Notes under the pieces: model-generated | The model's database searches: none | The model's input: only the letters and a program-made list of their open reading frames with translations | What the model was told of the DNA's origin: nothing | From: Savagea sp. | GTDB taxonomy: Bacteria; Bacillota; Bacilli; Bacillales_A; Planococcaceae | Assembly (NCBI GenBank): GCA_030146155.1 | Contig: JASLCF010000198.1 | Location: 1 to 6,300, forward strand | Length of the DNA: 6,300 nucleotides | Direction of reading: 5' to 3' | Made by a program: the position numbers and the translations under genes | Shown here: positions 5,768-6,300 of the stretch, one piece after another | Position numbering within the stretch: the stretch's first letter is position 1 | How the letters are laid out: every line of letters starts with the position of its first letter

Positions 5768-5867
5768 ATTTCTTTCCTCCTAAATATCACTTTACGAATC
5801 TTCGTTTTCTCTATCCCTAAACACAATTGAGCTTCCGGGGCTACTATGTGGGGTTATTGAAATACCA
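5768..5867 (-). ncRNA. Candidate L13 (rplM) autoregulatory leader
   Basis: This roughly 100-nt untranslated leader lies between the rplM promoter and the rplM ribosome binding site. Bacilli carry a known structured L13 leader in this position, thought to let L13 repress its own operon. Visible pairings on the minus strand are CCC-CACA with TGTG...GGG (about 5813-5856) around a CCCCGG-containing loop, and a small ACGAA-ga-TTCGT hairpin near 5793. The call rests on position, length and pairing, not on a covariance-model match. The AGGAGG site follows about 7 nt before the ATG. Confidence 0.6.
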
Positions 5868-5873
5868 TTTAAT

Positions 5874-5902
5874 ATCATATCTCAAAAAAAACCAAAAGTC
5901 AA
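5874..5902 (-). promoter_or_regulatory. Sigma-A promoter of rplM-rpsI
   Basis: TTGACT (5897-5902), a 17-nt spacer rich in T on the minus strand, and TATGAT (5874-5879) match the sigma-A consensus in five of six positions each. Transcription would start near 5867, leaving a leader of about 100 nt before rplM. The promoter lies after the truA terminator, which separates the ribosomal operon from the genes upstream. Confidence 0.8.
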
Positions 5903-5911
5903 TCATTTTCC

Positions 5912-5976
5912 AAAAAAACACACGGTGAAGTTGTATTATTTTTAATAAGTGACCTCTACTAGGTATAAACCGTGTG
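5912..5976 (-). terminator. Candidate branched terminator overlapping the truA stop
   Basis: On the minus strand CACACGGT (5969-5976, inside truA) pairs perfectly with ACCGTGTG (5919-5926) beyond the stop, and a run of seven T follows (5912-5918). The 42-nt interior is not an ordinary loop. It can form ACCT-agtag-AGGT (5952-5964) and TTATT-aaa-AATAA (5936-5948). The U-run directly after the stem fits an intrinsic terminator, but the long-range stem is atypical. The pairing is seen directly; the function is inferred. Confidence 0.5.
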
Positions 5977-6300
5977 CTGGCGCGGTTTTCCCTGCTTGCT
6001 GACGGTCTTTAGCTGCCATTATTTTCGGGATATCCTCTGGGGTATTCCAACCTCTCCCTACTGCAATCAGCATACCCGCAATCGTACGCACCATATTGTA
6101 TAAAAAACCGTCTCCTTCAATCCTAAGTACGAGTTCATTCGCTTCACGTTGAATTGTGCATGAACGAACCGTGCGTACCCGATTGGATGTCGCTGTTTTT
6201 GCTGAACAATAGCTTGTAAAATCATGAGTTCCTACAAAATAATTGGCCGCCTGTTGCATCGCTTCGATATCTGGTCTTAATGTCCCCAAGTGTACAGAAT
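5942..6300 (-). CDS. truA: tRNA pseudouridine(38-40) synthase TruA, C-terminal part (5' end outside window)
   Basis: TruA converts uridines 38-40 of the tRNA anticodon arm to pseudouridine in the cytoplasm. The visible 119 codons are the C-terminal domain. They contain VGTHDFTSYCSAK near the start and the TruA signature GDGFLYNMVRTIAGML (about residues 60-75 of the visible part), followed by VGRG and a GLYLVEVTY end. The frame stays open to the window edge: upstream of a TTG at 6287-6289 it reads S-V-H-L-G-T. That TTG is therefore an internal leucine, not a start, and the gene is cut by the window and not truncated. In many Bacillales truA sits just before rplM-rpsI, as here. The stop is TAA at 5942-5944. 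Identification is confident from the signature and the gene order. Confidence 0.96.
   Translation of the reverse strand, partial: SVHLGTLRPDIEAMQQAANYFVGTHDFTSYCSAKTATSNRVRTVRSCTIQREANELVLRIEGDGFLYNMVRTIAGMLIAVGRGWNTPEDIPKIMAAKDRQQAGKTAPAHGLYLVEVTY

Noticed and set aside
5942..6289. truA starting at the TTG at 6289
   Set aside because: The frame stays open upstream to the window edge and the protein is only the C-terminal domain, so this TTG is an internal leucine.
1..6300. CRISPR array, tRNA or rRNA genes, transposase
   Set aside because: No regularly spaced repeats, tRNA-like cloverleaf, rRNA sequence or transposase or integrase motifs were seen on either strand.

Overview
The window looks like a low-GC Gram-positive chromosome, most likely order Bacillales. 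The rplM-rpsI operon encodes L13 and S9 proteins of Bacillales type, ribosome binding sites are strong AGGAGG types, and TTG starts and U-rich hairpin terminators are common. Family or genus cannot be fixed from the sequence alone. Every gene I can support lies on the minus strand, so the biological reading order runs from position 6300 down to 1.

The right end (6300 to about 4864) is conserved housekeeping DNA. It holds the 3' part of truA (tRNA pseudouridine synthase), an unusual long-armed hairpin terminator at the truA stop, a good sigma-A promoter, a leader matching the position of the L13 autoregulatory leader, then rplM, rpsI and a strong terminator.

Downstream of rpsI the character changes to AT-rich accessory DNA. 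Block 1 (about 4863 to 2951) holds an immunity-like gene broken by one amber codon, a SUKH (SMI1/KNR4) immunity-family gene, and a 70-residue acidic orphan. It ends in a second copy of the rpsI 3' end plus a related terminator. This direct repeat (2951-2973 and 4908-4930, 21 of 23 bases identical, followed by homologous terminators) looks like an attachment-site or duplication scar. Block 1 may therefore be a small island inserted at the rpsI 3' end, although no integrase is visible.

Block 2 (about 2910 to 2085) holds an AAC(6')-type aminoglycoside acetyltransferase gene with its own promoter but one in-frame opal stop. A possible C-terminal fragment of an unknown gene follows, then a third terminator of the same family. 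Further on come an intact YdhS/COG4529-like FAD/NAD(P)-binding protein behind a sigma-B-like promoter, its terminator, and the 5' part of an apparently intact paralogue of the broken immunity-like gene, which runs off the left edge.

The overall picture is a decaying cargo hotspot after rpsI: orphan immunity genes without visible toxins, two genes each broken by a single nonsense codon, and repeated terminator or gene-end sequences between cargo units. The housekeeping and accessory parts show no functional link beyond location.
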